Part shown: positions 61,203 to 64,000 of the stretch, one piece after another
Position numbering within the stretch: the first letter of the stretch is position 1
Layout of the letters: each line of letters starts with the position of its first letter
From: Kudoa neothunni
Taxonomy: Eukaryota > Cnidaria
Direction of reading: 5' to 3'
DNA: 64,000 nt
Assembly (NCBI GenBank): GCA_964304625.1
Contig: OZ199838.1
Location: 5,022,001 to 5,086,000, forward strand
Translations under genes and position numbers: made by a program
The notes under the pieces: generated by a model
The model's input: only the letters and a program-made list of their open reading frames with translations
The model's database searches: none
Told to the model about the DNA's origin: nothing

Positions 61203-64000
61203 TTATCGACATTCTTCCAACCATCTTGAAAGGTCACTTTCCATAAGAAAGCATAATTGGCAACTTTTTTGAACAAACTAACACTCATTCAATAAATAAA
61301 ATCGGCTGCATAACTTTACCCCATTAGCACTAGTCGCATTTGAGGTTTGGTTGTTAATCGAATTTTCAATAGACACACACTCGATCTTGGCGACAAGTGG
61401 AGAATTTGGCGGGAAAGCAATCTCCAACCGAGAATGACTAATATACAAATCGAAAACATTTCCAACATTGAAGCACACGATATGCACATAAACATCATAT
61501 TCATTTATAGGAAAAGTTGCCAAAGCGGTGGTCACAATATCCTAAAAATTAAATTCCACCAATTCGGACTTGGTAACGATTTGGTTGTTATTTTGAACAA
61601 AATTACATGTCAGCTAAATCACAGTAACAATAAAGATAGAGAACCAACCAAAGAAACAATTTTACTGTCAATGTGTGCTCGTTTTGTTGAGAATCCGCAT
61701 AAAATAATGATTTCAAACGAGTCATCATTGCTCACATATGCAGGGCACAAGTTAATGGGCCAAATATAACGATTTTGACTAAGATCTTTCTTCAGCTTAT
61801 TCAAACAACACTCACTTTGATAGTTGGGCGTAGTGTCATTGCCGTTTGAATCTTGCTGCACACCGATACAAAGTGTATGATCATAGCTCTCTACCTGACG
61901 TTTGTAACCGCTTCAATAACGGATGGTAACAATGGGTAGATGTACAGGTCGACGGATTGATACTTTGGTATCATGTAGAGATTGATGGATTTGGATCTCC
62001 AATGTACCATAACTATCAGATATTATATGAATCAGATGCAGGTCCTCAACAAACGAACACTCATCTTCACTAATCGTATAGATATAAAAATCATCGATGA
62101 TAACTCCAAATTCCTTCAACACATATTGACCACACTCAACAGAGCAGCCATCAAGGGAATTATGATCAATCTCCATAACAAAAACTACTACTTAATCGGT
62201 GATATCGTTTGGTTGATTGCAATAGAGGTTGACTTTTGAACAAAATACATTTGTTATCGTTAATTTCACCATTGCCTGTAAAACTTTGAGACAAAAGGCC
62301 TTGATTTTTAGGCGTGGTAAAATTTTCGAGTCGGTACCTGAATCTTTGTGGCGTTGAAACAAACCAACATTGCCATTAAGATCGCTATTAAAACAATTAG
62401 AAGTGGACAAGTCGGAAACTGAGCTCTCTCGACTTTGGCTACATATGTAATCGGTTGGTAGAAAAAGCCCAAACACCTGTTTATCAGGCTAGGATTAATG
62501 TTTTGGTGACAACATTAAAAATGAGATTGATATTTTCGTGAGAAAAGAAAGTCAATTTTTGGTTTATCGAATACGAGGTCGTTGAATTAATGCTACCAGC
62601 TAAAGGTGCATCACAACCACCAGCCTTCAGTATACCTGACAAGTAGATATCGCTGTCATATTTGGGTGGAATATGAATAGAGGTCAAACATGTGTAACCA
62701 TTTTTCGCGATGTTATCATTATTGTCAGTAGAAACCAAGTTAATGTAGCGTGACAACAATTCATGCTCCTTCTGGAAGAGAAACTTACATCCAAACAGCA
62801 TCAACTTGATCATAATGCCACCAAAATTGATATTGTAGCTGAGAGATTTTAAGTTTTCAACGAGATAATGATGGATTCAATGTGAGCTAGAAGATTGAGA
62901 TAGGCGCTAATAGTGAATTTGTTATTGTTTAACAAAAAATGGCCTTGTCCATTGTAAGAACGGTAGGAATGGCAGTTAGTGTTAGTAGGGGATGATTTAG
63001 AAACTAATGGATCAGCTGAATTAGTATTATTGCACTGGATGGAATCCAACAAACGAAAACAAATCTGCAACTCATACAACAAGACATCCACATAAAGAAT
63101 CAACCATTTCTTGAGGAAAAAGGTTTCTTCAAGTGCATGGGCCACTCTCAAAGCACTATCATAGTTGGATTGGTGAATGAAACGTAGAAGAAGATGCTGT
63201 TCACTAGTATGAATGTGTCTGTAATAACCGAAGTCGATATAGATTTTGTGAGCTTGGTTGATAAAAGAAAAATGCAAGATCGCCAGATAGTTTCGCATCA
63301 GTTACGTTATCATCATTTTCTCGCTTGGTAGAGGTAACAAAAAACTGTGGTTTGAGGAGAGATTTCGCTTTCACAATTGATATCTCAAAGGAAGGAATCG
63401 GTTTGGAATGCAAATGTGTTCGATTTGGTGATGACGAAACGTTCCTGTCTTGGTCAGTTCGATAGCGAAAAATTTTTAAAGGTACTGAGGAAACTATTAG
63501 ATATTGTAGAGTAGGAAAAACGCCGTTTACCAACCACATTTTGATCGAACCACATTCACTTCGACTTTCAGTTGTGATCTTCGAAACGGCGGCAGTGGTA
63601 GTCATCATCCCGTCTAATTGTTGCTTGCTAGGTGTACTTCCAATAATAGAATTGAAAATATTACCACTGTCATAGGTCATTGATGACTGTACTTTTAGAG
63701 TTCAATTTATCCAACAAGGGGGCACTAGAAACCAACCCTAAAAGACTGCTTCCTTTGGATTTGATATTGGTGCTCATATTAAAATCTACAGCTGAAGGCG
63801 TTCCAATTGTGCGGTTGGTTAATGGTCGGTAGGTATATGCGGCAATGTTCACGTGTATTCTGTCTATACACGAATCAATGCAACACAGAAGATGTGCCAA
63901 AGCGTAGCTTAGAGTTTTTTTCGAAGGAAAAATATCCTTCCAGTTGTCAATGTAATGCGTTTCACGTATAGTAGCATCATTGAATTGATCAATTACGTTG
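61203..64000 (-). CDS. 3' part of a long unassigned protein gene, cut by the window edge
   Basis: Nearly all of this span is open in one or another minus-strand frame, with less AT-rich, codon-like composition. From the right edge it reads DNWKDIFPSKKTLSYALAHL, then SIKMWLVNGVFPTLQYLIVS, FEISIVKAKSLLKPQFFVT, HTSEQHLLLRFIHQSNYDSA, KKWLILYVDVLLYELQICF, LFGCKFLFQKEHELLSRYIN, VIIDDFYIYTISEDEC and DVYVHIVCFNVGNVFDLYIS, ending near SCQLCFLMESDLSRWLEEC if a 42-bp intron is removed. The frame shifts by one base near 63675, 63290 and 62865 with no splice site to explain it. I do not recognise the family; the many alternating hydrophobic strands suggest a large beta-rich cytoplasmic protein. The 3' end is uncertain (stop at 61203 or 61278). 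Confidence 0.45.

Noticed and set aside
61347-61769. 140-codon plus-strand ORF
   Set aside because: The minus-strand frames here fit better with the long right-edge gene, so this is taken as a shadow. Confidence is moderate because that gene is unassigned.
1-64000. LTR retroelements, endogenous viruses, Polintons, CRISPR arrays
   Set aside because: No reverse transcriptase, integrase, capsid or envelope motif, no paired long terminal repeats and no regularly spaced repeat array were seen.

Overview
The window looks like nuclear DNA of an AT-rich invertebrate (metazoan). The genes are split by very small introns, mostly about 40-60 bp with GT..AG ends, and lie in long AT-rich gaps full of cut-and-paste DNA transposons. 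A short secreted collagen and a Notch-ligand-like (DSL) membrane protein argue for an animal. The species cannot be fixed from sequence alone. A compact-genome parasite such as a myxozoan cnidarian is one guess, not a conclusion.

Layout of host genes (coding spans): DUS1L tRNA-dihydrouridine synthase (3926-5476, -); ribosomal protein uL2/RPL8, intronless (9798-10571, -); a CENP-A-like centromeric histone H3 in three exons (18111-18666, -); transcription elongation factor TFIIS (22238-23623, -); a DSL-domain membrane protein (29208-30213, +) followed by a minicollagen-sized secreted collagen (30512-31496, +); the Arf exchange factor GBF1 (31829-42119, -), head-to-head with the tri-snRNP splicing factor PRPF6 (42328-49664, +); cyclase-associated protein CAP (55745-57421, +); and the 3' part of a long unassigned gene running off the right edge (about 61203-64000, -). 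Several of these have no long ORF and were assembled exon by exon from conserved protein motifs and splice sites.

Mobile DNA: pogo/Tigger pieces (about 110-480, 1940-2560, 6759-8460, 19480-20300), a Tc1/mariner relic (11050-11975), a nearly whole hAT element with a perfect 8-bp target duplication (12044-14668), three hAT-type MITEs (20825-21447, 39174-39439, 59107-59708) and piggyBac-like elements (15354-17461, 24676-26586, 43768-45833 with a nested copy at 44284-45657, 50705-51585). I recognised no LTR element, endogenous virus or Polinton, no CRISPR array and no confident tRNA or rRNA gene.

The genes do not form an operon or pathway. They are mostly housekeeping functions (translation, transcription elongation, splicing, Golgi traffic, actin turnover, chromosome segregation) plus two surface or extracellular proteins. 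The most interesting points are the CENP-A-like gene, the reduced Notch-ligand-like protein beside a tiny collagen, the cluster of one-base frame shifts in the second half of PRPF6, and the conserved GGGG..CCCC palindromes just inside the ends of the piggyBac-like elements.
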